A DNA stretch of 64,000 nt from Pseudomonadota bacterium (GCA_021851325.1 JAJZDZ010000005.1:1-64000); one strand, 5' to 3'; positions 1 through 11,092 are shown, counted from the first letter of the stretch. Made by a program: numbers and translations. Notes: generated by a model from the sequence alone, not told the origin.

Positions 1-249
1 CTCGAGACCATGAATCAAGCTATATTATCGCCTAAACGTGGCACTACATTTTGCGAAAATCCAGACCCCACCTCAACAATATCAATGGCTTGCACGCTAA
101 AATCCAATTTTACTGTTCAACTTGGGCCTAAGTGATAGCATTGCCACAACCAACCTGGCAGGTCGTATGACTGGCAGGACGCTACGAAAGGACAACACTC
201 CCAAGCACGACCGCTAGACCGCCGCCAGTGTCCGGATGGCTACCTCGTA

Positions 250-1083
250 TCAAAGGATACCAGTTTCCGTCCCAATCCCGGGAAGATTGAGCGTGACCAA
301 AAGCTCTCGCACTTCCTGGCGCGCCGCAACATGCGACAATGAAAAAGAGATTCCTACCCCGCGTTGAGGCAAATCCAACATCGTCAAGCCGACAGGAAAC
401 AGCTCTCGGAATATCACGCGGTCCCCAAAGCCTGGAGCTATACGAAACCCAATCCGCTCCGAAAGTTGGCTCAGGGCCGATGACAGGCGCCGCTTATTCT
501 TTGCCTCGTGCGCTGAGATGCGGTTGCGCATTACCACCCAGTCAAGTGCAGGTCTACGGGCGAGGAGCCGTTTCTTGCGACAGTCCCAAACAAAATTTGA
601 ATAAAGACTAGGCCCCAAGATCTTGTAGCTGGCCGGATCCACCCGTGCGAGTAAATCAAAATCGACAAAGCTATCGTTCATAGGCGTGACCAAAGTATCA
701 GCTTCGGCATGAGCGCGACGGGAGAGCGGTGTGTCCGAACCGGGCGTATCGATCAGCACAAAATCACTTCGCTCACAAACTCCGGAAAGGATTTTCTCAA
801 ATTCGAGTGCCTGTTCCTGAGCGTTAACGTCAAGCGATACCCCTAACGCCTGCGAAATACTAAATCCCTCAAGCTGGGGAACATCTACTCCCCTTTTCAT
901 GCTCCATTGAGCGCGATTTTCAACATAGCGAAGCAGCGACTTTTGTCGCGTATCCAGATCGATCACGACAATGCGCTTCCCTAAACGAGCCAGAGCAACG
1001 GCCACATGCATGGCCGCAGTGGTTTTTCCCGATCCCCCCTTCTCGTTACCGAATACGACTATGTGAGCGCGTGTTCCGCCCAT
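250..1083 (-). CDS. mipZ: Division-plane positioning ATPase MipZ (ParA/MinD family)
   Basis: N-terminal deviant Walker A NEKGGSGKTT, VIDLDTRQ and IDTPGSD motifs; MipZ-like length and C-terminus. Confidence 0.88.
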   Translation of the reverse strand: MGGTRAHIVVFGNEKGGSGKTTAAMHVAVALARLGKRIVVIDLDTRQKSLLRYVENRAQWSMKRGVDVPQLEGFSISQALGVSLDVNAQEQALEFEKILSGVCERSDFVLIDTPGSDTPLSRRAHAEADTLVTPMNDSFVDFDLLARVDPASYKILGPSLYSNFVWDCRKKRLLARRPALDWVVMRNRISAHEAKNKRRLSSALSQLSERIGFRIAPGFGDRVIFRELFPVGLTMLDLPQRGVGISFSLSHVAARQEVRELLVTLNLPGIGTETGIL

Positions 1084-1174
1084 CTGCCCCTACACACCCC
1101 CATCAATCACGCGGCCTCAGCGCCCAACCTTGAACAGATAAGTTAGTTAAGCACCCTTTGGGAAAAGGTCCGCC

Positions 1175-4100
1175 CTACTTGCTATCAACACTGCCACTGA
1201 GCAATGCCGCATTGCCTCCTGCGGCGGTCGTATTCACCGTATAGGTGCGCTCATGGGCGAAGCGGAATAGATAGTGGGGCCCTCCTGCCTTCGGACCAGT
1301 TCCAGACAGCCCCTGACCGCCAAATGGCTGAGCTCCTACCACTGCACCGATCTGATTGCGATTAACGTACATATTTCCAACATGCACGCGATCACGAACA
1401 AAAGAAGCCGTTTCGTCAATCCGGCTGTGGATGCCAAGTGTAAGGCCATAGCCACTCGAATTGATTGCATCACATACGTCCTGCAGCCGGTTGGCTGAAT
1501 AACGCACTACGTGAAGAATTGGACCGAACACCTCACGCTTAAGCTGGCTGATAGATTTGATTTCAAATGCGTGAGGCGCAAAAAATGTCCCATGCTCATG
1601 CTCTGAACCAAGCTTCAGCCCTCGAAGGAGAGTCGCTTCGCTTCGCATGCGATCGACATGTCTCTGTAGTACATCTCGAGCTTCCTCGTCTATCACTGGT
1701 CCAATATCGGTGGTCAGCTTCATAGGATCGCCGACCTTAATCTCGTCCATTGCCCCAAGAATCAATGACAACATTTTATCTGCAACGTCGTCCTGCAAAA
1801 AGAGTACCCGCAAGGCCGAGCATCTCTGTCCTGCGCTGTCAAAGGCACTCGAAATTACATCCCGCGTAACCTGCTCGGGTAACGCTGTCGAGTCGACAAT
1901 CATTGCGTTAAGGCCACCGGTTTCAGCCACTAGCTGGGCAATCGGACCTGGCTTAGCAGCCAACGCCCGATTGATCGCTACCGCCGCTTCCGTAGAGCCC
2001 GTAAATGCTACACCCGATAGTCTCGGATCCGAAAAAAGCGTAGCGCCAAGCTTTGGACCATCCCCAGGTAACAGATGAAGTACGTCCGCCGGCACACCTG
2101 CCGTATGCAATAGCCGCGTTGCTGCCGCAGCGATCAGTGGAGTCTGCTCAGCTGGCTTAGCAATAACTGCGTTTCCAGCGGCCAGGGCCCCAGCAATTTG
2201 GCCAGTAAAGATAGCTAAGGGAAAGTTCCAAGGACTGATGCACGCAAATACTCCGCGCCCATGTAACGTGATCACATTTTCTTCACCAGTAGGCCCTGGA
2301 AGTCTTAGATCAGTGCAAAAGTGCGTCCGAGCTTGAAGAGCATAATAGCGTAAGAAATCTACTGCCTCCCGGACCTCACCAAGTGCGGTGGGAAGTGTCT
2401 TTCCCGCCTCGCGCACGGCCAAGGCCATAAGATGATCACGATTCAATTCGTAAAGATCCGCAGCCTTCTCCAAAATCCGTGCACGCTCGTGCCCTCCTAG
2501 ACGGTTCCAGTTTTCCTGAGCTCCGGCCGCAATCTTTAACGCCTGCGTTGCCATTTCAGCGGTGGCATCCACCGCGGTTCCAATCATTCTCCTACGATCA
2601 GACGGATCGCGAACTGGATAGGATGTACCAGGCTGCTCCACCCCCCCAACGATAGCTGCCGCAGACTGGCTCGCAACTAGCGATTGCGCCATACCGTTTA
2701 GAACTGGTCCTGCTACAGCAGGATCTGACCAGAAGAAGCCAGCGGAATTCTTGCGTCCAGGGAAAATGTCGTCTGGCTTGGGAATGGCTGGGTTTCTAAG
2801 AGGTTTCAACGAAGCTAGTTCCTCAACGGGATCGGCGATAATGCTGCTCACAGGCGCCTTTTCATCAGCAAGGCGATTTACGAACGATGTATTCGCTCCA
2901 TTTTCAAGCAAACGCCGGACAAGATAGGCGAGAAGGTCTTCGTGCGTTCCAACCGGAGCGTAGACGCGCGTGCCTGCGCCAGCGCTATGAGCTGGCCGCG
3001 TTTCCCTGTAGAGCTCATACAGCAATTCACCCATTCCATGCAGTCGCTGATATTCAAAATCAGTTCTTGAACCAGCAAAGACCTGTACTGCCGAGAGAGT
3101 GTGTGCATTGTGGGTAGCAAATTGCGGATAGATTTCGTCCCGAGCGGAAAGCATGGCGCGAGCGCATGCTAAATAGGACGTATCAGTCGCGCACTTTCTA
3201 GTGAACAAGGGGTAGTCCTTCAGACCAGTCTCCTGCGCACGCTTTATTTCTGTGTCCCAGTATGCACCTTTGACAAGGCGTACCGGAATTCTCCTCCGCT
3301 GACGGCGAGCGACAGATGTAATCCACGTAATCAATGGAAGGGTACGCTTTGAATATGCCTGAATTGCGAGCCCCAACCCATCCCAACCGGCCAGCTCGTC
3401 GCTTTCACCAAGCCGCTCAAAGACGCTCAGCATCAGATCTAGACGTTCAGCCTCTTCCGCGTCGACCGTAATCGCTATATTTGCGTCGCGTGCTTGTTGA
3501 CCCAATCCGGCTAATTTCGGAAGGAGTTCATCCATGACACGCTCGCGCTGTAGCCATTCGTATCGGGGATGGAGCGCAGAAAGTTTAATTGAGATACTGG
3601 GTCTCTCGAATATATCGCTGTCGCTGTCTGGCAGCATACGTGCAATAGTGGCGAGTGCGTTACAGTAAGATTCGAAATATCGCTCTGCGTCTTTCATTGT
3701 GTAGGCTGCTTCACCCAACATATCGAAAGAAAAGCGATAGCCAGACTCCATTTGCGGTCGAGCGCGCTTGAGTGCCTCATCAATTGTACGCCCCAGCACA
3801 AATTGTCCGCCAAGAATGCGCATAGCATGCCCTACAGCCGAACGGATTACAGGCTCCCCCGACCTCGCGATTAATTTTTTGAGCACACCATCATAATCGC
3901 CGACCGAAACGACACGGCCAGTCAGCATGAGCGCGAAAGTGGACGCGTTTACGAATACTGAGTGAGACTTGCCGAGATGTTTCTGCCAGTCCGCCCCCCC
4001 TATCTTGTCCCGAATGAGCCGATCAGCGGTGCCCGCATCCGGTACCCGCAAAAGTGACTCAGCCAGACACATCAGCACTACGCCTTCTTCGCTTGAAAGC

Positions 4101-4312
4101 GCATACTCCTGTGTGAAAGCATCAATACCGCCTCGGCGCTTTCCTTGCGACCGCATGCGCAGCACAAGATCACTGGCTAGCGCTTCCGTCGCCTTCTTCT
4201 CGGCGGGCGACAGCCGAGCTCTCTCTATCAGCTCTCCAAGTATTCTATCCTCGTCTGCGAGGTAGCTTTCAGAAAGGGGGGGGGAAGGGAGTGTTGGGTT
4301 CTGGGTGCTCAT
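1175..4312 (-). CDS. putA: Bifunctional proline dehydrogenase / L-glutamate gamma-semialdehyde dehydrogenase PutA
   Basis: Proline dehydrogenase region (RLVKGAYWDTEIKRAQ) and ALDH region (FTGSTEAA, ETGGLNAMIVDSTALPEQ, SAFDSAGQRCSALR). Start taken at internal ATG 4312 (MSTQNP); the ORF track extends to 4375. Confidence 0.95.
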   Translation of the reverse strand: MSTQNPTLPSPPLSESYLADEDRILGELIERARLSPAEKKATEALASDLVLRMRSQGKRRGGIDAFTQEYALSSEEGVVLMCLAESLLRVPDAGTADRLIRDKIGGADWQKHLGKSHSVFVNASTFALMLTGRVVSVGDYDGVLKKLIARSGEPVIRSAVGHAMRILGGQFVLGRTIDEALKRARPQMESGYRFSFDMLGEAAYTMKDAERYFESYCNALATIARMLPDSDSDIFERPSISIKLSALHPRYEWLQRERVMDELLPKLAGLGQQARDANIAITVDAEEAERLDLMLSVFERLGESDELAGWDGLGLAIQAYSKRTLPLITWITSVARRQRRRIPVRLVKGAYWDTEIKRAQETGLKDYPLFTRKCATDTSYLACARAMLSARDEIYPQFATHNAHTLSAVQVFAGSRTDFEYQRLHGMGELLYELYRETRPAHSAGAGTRVYAPVGTHEDLLAYLVRRLLENGANTSFVNRLADEKAPVSSIIADPVEELASLKPLRNPAIPKPDDIFPGRKNSAGFFWSDPAVAGPVLNGMAQSLVASQSAAAIVGGVEQPGTSYPVRDPSDRRRMIGTAVDATAEMATQALKIAAGAQENWNRLGGHERARILEKAADLYELNRDHLMALAVREAGKTLPTALGEVREAVDFLRYYALQARTHFCTDLRLPGPTGEENVITLHGRGVFACISPWNFPLAIFTGQIAGALAAGNAVIAKPAEQTPLIAAAATRLLHTAGVPADVLHLLPGDGPKLGATLFSDPRLSGVAFTGSTEAAVAINRALAAKPGPIAQLVAETGGLNAMIVDSTALPEQVTRDVISSAFDSAGQRCSALRVLFLQDDVADKMLSLILGAMDEIKVGDPMKLTTDIGPVIDEEARDVLQRHVDRMRSEATLLRGLKLGSEHEHGTFFAPHAFEIKSISQLKREVFGPILHVVRYSANRLQDVCDAINSSGYGLTLGIHSRIDETASFVRDRVHVGNMYVNRNQIGAVVGAQPFGGQGLSGTGPKAGGPHYLFRFAHERTYTVNTTAAGGNAALLSGSVDSK

Positions 4313-4377
4313 GTCAATATCCGGAATCGGAACGGAATAATCTAGCTCGAACGCGGCGCCGGCGCTAAGGTACATGC

Positions 4378-5226
4378 ATGAAGACGCTTCAGATAACTCC
4401 CAGCATTTCGCAGTTGCGCCGTCAACTCACACCCTGGCGAGAGGGTGGCGCGCGTATTGCCCTGGTACCAACCATGGGTGCGCTCCATAACGGACACCTT
4501 TCCCTCGTTCGGCACGCCAACTTGCTCGCTCAGAGGGTAGTCGTGAGCATTTTTGTTAACCCCACCCAGTTTGCGCCGCACGAAGATTTCGCGGCCTACC
4601 CCCGCACACTTAAGCCAGACTGCGACAAATTATCTGATACTGGCGCCGTCGATCTGGTTTTCTCGCCCTCCCCCGAGGAGATGTACCCTCCCGGTTTTGC
4701 CACGGGACTCACCATGGGCGGACCTGCCCGTGGCCTCGAAAGCGACTTTCGCCCTCACTTCTTTGGCGGGGTCGCGACCGTCGTTGCCAAACTCTTGATC
4801 GCCGTCATGCCTGACATCGCGATTTTCGGGGAGAAGGATTACCAACAGCTTCTAGTCGTGCGGCAGTTAACCCGGGACCTTGGATTACCGACTGAAATCG
4901 TGGGCGCTCCTATAGTCCGGGAGTCCGATGGCCTGGCTTTGTCATCACGGAATGTATACTTAAACTCCGGCGAGCGCCTTATCGCAGGAAAGCTGAACCG
5001 TGTTTTGGCTGAAGCTTGTCAACGCTTACGCGAGGGTGAAGCGGTCACGGCGGTTGAAACCGACAGTGCTAACGCATTGCGGTTAGCGGGCTTTGATACG
5101 ATTGACTATATTACTGTCCGAGATGCCCACACTCTGGCCCCTTTGAATCAATTGGAGCGGCCTGCCCGGATCCTCGCAGCTGCTACAGTCGGAAAAACCC
5201 GATTGATAGACAACATGGAAATATAG
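4378..5226 (+). CDS. panC: Pantoate--beta-alanine ligase
   Basis: VPTMGALHNGHLSLVRHA, VSIFVNPTQFAPHEDF, GEKDYQQL, SSRNVYL motifs. Confidence 0.96.
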   Translation: MKTLQITPSISQLRRQLTPWREGGARIALVPTMGALHNGHLSLVRHANLLAQRVVVSIFVNPTQFAPHEDFAAYPRTLKPDCDKLSDTGAVDLVFSPSPEEMYPPGFATGLTMGGPARGLESDFRPHFFGGVATVVAKLLIAVMPDIAIFGEKDYQQLLVVRQLTRDLGLPTEIVGAPIVRESDGLALSSRNVYLNSGERLIAGKLNRVLAEACQRLREGEAVTAVETDSANALRLAGFDTIDYITVRDAHTLAPLNQLERPARILAAATVGKTRLIDNMEI

Positions 5227-5658
5227 CTAAAGCAATCCCAATTCTGAAAGTTCAGCTAGAAGCTTTTCTGGTAAATTGTTAGCTCCGGAACGCATTTGTA
5301 AATCGGCGGGCGAGTCTGAAGCCTCAAGATATCGCCATCCTTGAAATGGTCGTTGAGCGCGCCGCACTACTGGCACTAAGCGATGATCATAGCAAATCGC
5401 ACAGTGCGGAACGCCTTCCTTATAAATCTGTTGAAGATCTACAATACGTTGGCGTACAGCAATGTATCCCTTTATTACCCAATACAGTGAACCACCATCA
5501 AGTATCTCTTCTCGCCGTTTTGGCATTTGACGGGTGACGTGTTGCAGTATCAATGGCTTCTTTGCTCTTCGTAGAGCCGTTAAGCGACGCTCCTGCCATG
5601 CAACCAGGGACTCCACTGTTGGAGCACCAACACACAATTTCAGCAAATTCAACGTCAT
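5227..5658 (-). CDS. DUF1489 family protein
   Basis: LKLCVGAPTVESLVAWQ, HVTRQMPKRREEILDGGSLYWVIKGYIAVRQRI and RPFQGWRYL, recognised as DUF1489-like; start overlaps the upstream carboxylase stop (ATGA). Confidence 0.88.
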   Translation of the reverse strand: MTLNLLKLCVGAPTVESLVAWQERRLTALRRAKKPLILQHVTRQMPKRREEILDGGSLYWVIKGYIAVRQRIVDLQQIYKEGVPHCAICYDHRLVPVVRRAQRPFQGWRYLEASDSPADLQMRSGANNLPEKLLAELSELGLL

Positions 5659-7622
5659 TGCTCGACTTCAGACACCTTATCAAATAATGCCAACACATCT
5701 CCCTCCTTCACCTGGTCTCCCACCAGCACCTCTATACTCGCTATAGTTACGTCAGCTGGAGCCAGTAAGGTATGCTCCATTTTCATTGCTTCGACGGACA
5801 GAAGCGGCGTGCCTCGCACCACTCGTTGACCTGACGTCACTAAAACCGCGGTAACTTTTCCAGGCGTCGGCGCAACTACCCCGTCCGCCTCCGCCATATG
5901 ACTCTCAGCTGAAGCAAACGGGTCAAATACCTTTATCCTAAATGTCATGCCCTCATGCATAACCGCAATGTCTCTACATTCCAGCCGCGTCACAGACACA
6001 CCGCTTGGTATGTCAACTAACGACCCCGCGATATAATATTGCGACACTCCATCTCGGAAAAATTCCACCACGACATCAAGTCGCTCGCCGTTCCGTTCAA
6101 AGCTCACAACCTGTCGGGCACGTCCACCGACACGAAATCCATCCCTCTTTGACCACGGGTTAACTGCTCCAGAAGCAAGCTCTGACGTACCTGGTCCTTG
6201 CACCAAAAAGCGGGCCGCTGCCGCAAATATTTCGACGGAAGGACAATCCGCGCGCGGCAGCAGCATATCTCCAAAGCGTTCAATAAATCCTGTATCAATA
6301 TCACCATCACGGAATTTAGGGTGCGACAAGCAGCGTAAAAGAAAGGCAGAGTTCGTCACGACACCCGCTACCCGAATGCCACGGAGCGCGCGCGTCAGCT
6401 TTAGAATAGCCTCGGAACGGTTAGAAGCAGACGCAATGATCTTTGCAATCATAGGATCATAGTGAGGCCAAACATAATCGCCCTCAGCTACCGCGCTATC
6501 TATGCGTAATCCTGCACCAGCATCAGGAAACTTCAAACATTCAAGCCGACCCACCGAAGGAAGAAATCCTCTATCTGGATCCTCCGCATAGAGTCGCACC
6601 TCTATTGCATGACCTCGCGCAGATACCTCACTTTGCTTCAGTGGCAATCGCTCACCGTCAGCGACCCGAATTTGCCATTCCACCAGATCCAATCCCGTCA
6701 CGCACTCCGTGACCGGGTGCTCCACTTGCAAACGGGTATTCATTTCCATAAACCAAAATCTGTCCTGGCGCAGCCCCTCAGACGCATCGACAATGAATTC
6801 CACAGTTCCTGCGCCAACGTAACCCACCGCTTTTGCAGCCTTTACGGCCGCCGCCCCCATAGACTCCCTCATCAATCCATACATTCCAGGTGCCAACGCT
6901 TCCTCGACAACCTTTTGATGACGCCTCTGCAAAGAGCAGTCACGCTCAAAGAGATGGACACATTCACCATAGCTATCTGCAAATATCTGCACCTCTATAT
7001 GACGTGGACGGCTTACGAACTTCTCCACGAGCACACGCGAGTCTCCAAAAGCCGATTTAGCTTCCCGACGTGCGCTATCTAATGCATTCTCAAACTCTTG
7101 CGCGCGTTCCACGTACCGCATTCCCTTACCTCCGCCGCCGGCGACGGCCTTGATAAGTACAGGATAGCCAATTATCTCGGCCTCCTCGACCAGGCGTGCG
7201 ACTGATTGATCGTCGCCTGCATAACCAGGAACTACCGCAACACCCGCAGATTGCATAATCCCTTTGGCACGATCCTTAAGACCCATAGCTCGCATTGCCG
7301 CAGCAGGTGGGCCTATAAATGTCAGACCTTCCTTCGCACAAGCTTCAGCAAATTCAGCATTTTCCGAAAGGAATCCATACCCGGGATGTACGGCAGTCGC
7401 ACCGCAAGCACGGGCAACATTTATTATAGCTTGTATATTAAGATAACTATCACGTGCCGGCGCCGGCCCAATAAAATATGCCTCATCCGCCATACGCACA
7501 TGGGCCGCCTCTGCATCTGCGGAAGAGTAAACTCCAACGGTACAAATTCCCATATTCCGTGCAGTACGCATGACTCGTATTGCGATCTCGCCACGATTTG
7601 CGACAAGTAGCTTTTCAATCAT
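5655..7622 (-). CDS. liuD: Biotin-containing acyl-CoA carboxylase alpha subunit, probably methylcrotonyl-CoA carboxylase
   Basis: Biotin carboxylase domain (LVANRGEIAIRVMRT, GGGGKGMR, EMNTRLQVEHPVTE) and biotinyl motif SVEAMKMEH; clustered with the MCC beta subunit. Confidence 0.9.
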   Translation of the reverse strand: MIEKLLVANRGEIAIRVMRTARNMGICTVGVYSSADAEAAHVRMADEAYFIGPAPARDSYLNIQAIINVARACGATAVHPGYGFLSENAEFAEACAKEGLTFIGPPAAAMRAMGLKDRAKGIMQSAGVAVVPGYAGDDQSVARLVEEAEIIGYPVLIKAVAGGGGKGMRYVERAQEFENALDSARREAKSAFGDSRVLVEKFVSRPRHIEVQIFADSYGECVHLFERDCSLQRRHQKVVEEALAPGMYGLMRESMGAAAVKAAKAVGYVGAGTVEFIVDASEGLRQDRFWFMEMNTRLQVEHPVTECVTGLDLVEWQIRVADGERLPLKQSEVSARGHAIEVRLYAEDPDRGFLPSVGRLECLKFPDAGAGLRIDSAVAEGDYVWPHYDPMIAKIIASASNRSEAILKLTRALRGIRVAGVVTNSAFLLRCLSHPKFRDGDIDTGFIERFGDMLLPRADCPSVEIFAAAARFLVQGPGTSELASGAVNPWSKRDGFRVGGRARQVVSFERNGERLDVVVEFFRDGVSQYYIAGSLVDIPSGVSVTRLECRDIAVMHEGMTFRIKVFDPFASAESHMAEADGVVAPTPGKVTAVLVTSGQRVVRGTPLLSVEAMKMEHTLLAPADVTIASIEVLVGDQVKEGDVLALFDKVSEVEQ

Positions 7623-7907
7623 TACATACCGCCTTTAATAGAGCCCGATCTTCTAAAACTCTGCGTCAATTAGCAAATTCCATTTCCTTGTTGCGCTTCA
7701 ATTCATTCGGATCTTAGAAAGGTCAGAAGCCTCACTGTTCGCGCTATCAATAACGAACTGTATCCCGGATACATGGGCCTTTTCGCCTAAATCGTCGTCT
7801 TAATTATCGGCACTTCGTGCGCAACCCTCATAGTGATAGTCCATACCGCTCATACCAAAGCACGAACCGTCCCTGTCGATATTTCCGACGGAGATCACAC
7901 TACACTG

Positions 7908-8066
7908 TTAAAGTCCAAGAAGCGCCCGCCAACCCAAAAGCAAAATTCCCACTACCCCACCCATAACAAACAGTACCATGAGGCAACCTAGGCATCCAAT
8001 GAAACGCCATCTTCGAGGCGGTGACATATAAACGCGAAAGTGCGGGTCTGGGGAGGGAAACGACAT
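7908..8066 (-). CDS. Candidate 52-aa single-pass membrane miniprotein (not in supplied ORF track)
   Basis: Own translation: MSFPSPDPHFRVYMSPPRRWRFIGCLGCLMVLFVMGGVVGILLLGWRALLGL*. Basic/aromatic N-terminal segment then a ~24-residue hydrophobic helix; same strand as flanking genes. No strong ribosome-binding site seen. Confidence 0.5.
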   Translation of the reverse strand: MSFPSPDPHFRVYMSPPRRWRFIGCLGCLMVLFVMGGVVGILLLGWRALLGL

Positions 8067-8216
8067 CGGGGTCTATGTTATCCGGAAAGGCCTAGCATTA
8101 TGTAACATTTCGCCCCCAACCGCTACTGCGCCCCCTACAACCATTGGCTCTAGCACGGATTGCTAACCAAAGGAGGCCAGATAGCAAACGTTTAGCCACT
8201 GCCAGCGCTAGCAGTA

Positions 8217-9809
8217 CTACATTCTAAAGACCCCAAATTCCGTCTTTTCGATTGGTGCATTCAAGCAGGCAGATAAGGCCAGGCTCAGAACTCTGCGTGT
8301 GTCCGTTGGAGCAATAATTCCATCATCCCATATGCGCGCCGACGCATAATATGGATTACCCTCTTCTTCATATTTGCGTCGAATGGGCTCCTTGAAAGCC
8401 TCCGTTTGCTCTGCTGTCCAGCTGTCTGAATCACGATGAACCGATGCCAGAACACTTGCAGCCTGCTCGCCACCCATCACCGAAATGCGGCTGTTTGGCC
8501 AACTAAATAAAAACCGAGGTGAGTAGGCCCGACCACACATGCCATAATTGCCGGCCCCGTAAGAGCCACCGATAATTACTGTCAACTTGGGAACACGCGC
8601 GCAGGCGACCGCAGTGACAAGCTTTGCACCATCCTTGGCAATTCCCCCCGCTTCATACCTTCTCCCTACCATGAATCCAGATATGTTCTGCAAAAAGACG
8701 ATGGGCACGCGCCTCTGACAACAAAGCTCGATAAAGTGCGAACCCTTAAGAGCGCTTTCTGAAAAGAGAATTCCGTTATTGGCAATTATTCCTACCGGCA
8801 TCCCCTCGATTTGTGCGAACCCTGTAACAAGCGTAACGCCATAAAACTTTTTAAATTCGTCAAACTCCGAACCATCAACTAATCGTGCGATTACTTCTCT
8901 CACATCATATTGCTGTGATATACTTTGGGGAATTATACCATTGAGTTCATTGATATCGTATAACGGCGGTGATGCTGCACCGACATCCAGTTTACCTGGA
9001 TTTTTCACTCCCAGCGTAGATATGATACGCCGAGTAATTTCGATAGCATGCAAATCATCATTTGCATAATGGTCCGCTACACCTGATACCTTCGCATGGA
9101 CATCAGCGCCGCCTAACTCCTCAGCTGAAACCACCTCACCCGTGGCCGCTTTTACAAGCGGAGGACCGCCAAGAAAAATTGTTCCCTGATTTCGAACAAT
9201 AATAGTTTCATCACTCATTGCGGGCACGTACGCACCGCCAGCGGTACACGAGCCCATGACGCAAGCGACCTGTGGAATGCCTGCCGCGGACATATTCGCC
9301 TGATTAAAGAATATACGACCAAAATGATCACGATCAGGGAATATGTCCGCCTGATTAGGAAGATTGGCGCCACCGCTGTCTACCAAATAGACGCACGGAA
9401 GTCGGTTTTGAAGAGCAATTTCCTGAGCGCGCAGGTGCTTCTTAACCGTCAACGGATAGTACGTTCCCCCTTTAATCGTTGCGTCGTTACATACGATGAC
9501 ACACTCTCTGTTAGCGATACGACCAATTGCGGTAATTATGCCTGCTCCAGCTATGTCATCGCTATACACATCATACCCAGCAAGCGGCGACAATTCGAGT
9601 AGAGGACTGCCCAGATCTACAAGCCGTTCCACTCGTTCGCGCGGCAGCAGCTTACCTCGCCCAACGTGCTTCTTGCGTGCACGTTCATCTCCGCCTTGAG
9701 CCGCTTCATCGATACGATCATATAGTGTGCCCACCAACTCCCTCATTCGAGCGGCGTTAGTTTTGAATGCTTGAGACGATAAGCTTACGGCCGACGTCAG
9801 AACTGTCAT
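8217..9809 (-). CDS. liuB: Methylcrotonyl-CoA carboxylase beta subunit (carboxyltransferase)
   Basis: [55 protein letters not shown], typical MCC beta. Start at internal ATG 9809 preferred. Confidence 0.94.
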   Translation of the reverse strand: MTVLTSAVSLSSQAFKTNAARMRELVGTLYDRIDEAAQGGDERARKKHVGRGKLLPRERVERLVDLGSPLLELSPLAGYDVYSDDIAGAGIITAIGRIANRECVIVCNDATIKGGTYYPLTVKKHLRAQEIALQNRLPCVYLVDSGGANLPNQADIFPDRDHFGRIFFNQANMSAAGIPQVACVMGSCTAGGAYVPAMSDETIIVRNQGTIFLGGPPLVKAATGEVVSAEELGGADVHAKVSGVADHYANDDLHAIEITRRIISTLGVKNPGKLDVGAASPPLYDINELNGIIPQSISQQYDVREVIARLVDGSEFDEFKKFYGVTLVTGFAQIEGMPVGIIANNGILFSESALKGSHFIELCCQRRVPIVFLQNISGFMVGRRYEAGGIAKDGAKLVTAVACARVPKLTVIIGGSYGAGNYGMCGRAYSPRFLFSWPNSRISVMGGEQAASVLASVHRDSDSWTAEQTEAFKEPIRRKYEEEGNPYYASARIWDDGIIAPTDTRRVLSLALSACLNAPIEKTEFGVFRM

Positions 9810-9906
9810 ATTGAACCCCAACTCCCCCGATACAAATCAGGTGCCGCTTCGTATTACGACCAGGCCAACTAATGTCACGACATGTTATGCGGATAGATTT
9901 GGGTAC

Positions 9907-11082
9907 TTAGAGAAGTTCCACAGCCATGGCCGTCGCTTCACCACCGCCTATACACAAGGATGCGACGCCCTTGCTGCCACCGCTGCCTTTCAATGCATTT
10001 AACAGAGTAACTAAGATGCGCGCACCCGACGCACCTATGGGATGACCCAACGCGCACGCTCCACCATTTATATTTACCTTTTCATGCGGCAACCTTAATT
10101 CACGCATCGCTATCATAGCAACATTGGCAAAAGCTTCATTGATCTCAAAAAGGTCAACCTCGTTACTTCTCCATTGTGACAGTTCAAGGACTTTGCGAAT
10201 TGCTCCGACCGGTGCGGTAGTAAACCATCGGGGCTCCCCCGCATAGCTCGCCTGTGCTACTATTCGTGCCAAGGGCTTCAGTCCGCGGGACTTTACAACA
10301 CTCTCCCCTGCTAACACCAAGGCCGCCGCGCCGTCGGATATAGACGAAGAATTTGCGGCAGTTACAGTCCCATTTTTAGAAAAGGCGGGTCTCAACATAG
10401 GAATCTTCGCCGGGTCAGCCCTTCTAGGTTGCTCGTCATCGATCACGAGGCTTTCGCCAGACTTAGCCATCACGGCCACCGGCGCAATCTCACGTTCAAA
10501 ATGACCACTTTCTGTTGCCCTTCTAGCTCGCATCAGAGATTCAAGAGCGTAAGCGTCTTGTTCATCTCGCGACAATTGGTAGTGAAGAGCGGCCTCCTCT
10601 GCATACGTACCCATCAACCGATGTTCGTAGGCATCCTCCAATCCATCGAGAAACATATGGTCCTTGATTTCACCGTGTCCAAGACGATAACCCCCACGAG
10701 CTTTCGCAAGAAGATAGGGCGCATTTGACATGGACTCCATTCCGCCCGCCACGACCACCCCAGCCCGTCCTATCTCAATCAAATCACTGGCGATCATTAC
10801 CGCCTTCATGCCCGATCCACACACCTTGCTTACCGTGGTACATGGGACGGTATTAGGTATCCCACCGTGTAGTGACGCTTGACGCGCAGGAGCCTGCCCT
10901 ACACCCGCACTAAGTACATTTCCCATCACGGTCTCATCTATGTCATCAACATTAAGTCCAGCTTTTACTATTGCAGATTTAATGGCGATTCCCCCAAGTT
11001 GCGGGGCAGTAAGCGACGAAAGATCGCCCTGAAATCCGCCCATGGAGGTACGCATTCCGGAGATTAAATATACGCTTGTCAT
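9907..11082 (-). CDS. Acetyl-CoA acetyltransferase / thiolase
   Basis: VCGSGMKAVMIASDLI, GGMESMSNAPYLL, NINGGACALGHPIGASGARI, CIGGGEATAMAVE. Start at MTSVYLISG (11082). Confidence 0.93.
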   Translation of the reverse strand: MTSVYLISGMRTSMGGFQGDLSSLTAPQLGGIAIKSAIVKAGLNVDDIDETVMGNVLSAGVGQAPARQASLHGGIPNTVPCTTVSKVCGSGMKAVMIASDLIEIGRAGVVVAGGMESMSNAPYLLAKARGGYRLGHGEIKDHMFLDGLEDAYEHRLMGTYAEEAALHYQLSRDEQDAYALESLMRARRATESGHFEREIAPVAVMAKSGESLVIDDEQPRRADPAKIPMLRPAFSKNGTVTAANSSSISDGAAALVLAGESVVKSRGLKPLARIVAQASYAGEPRWFTTAPVGAIRKVLELSQWRSNEVDLFEINEAFANVAMIAMRELRLPHEKVNINGGACALGHPIGASGARILVTLLNALKGSGGSKGVASLCIGGGEATAMAVELL

Positions 11083-11092
11083 ATTGTCACCA

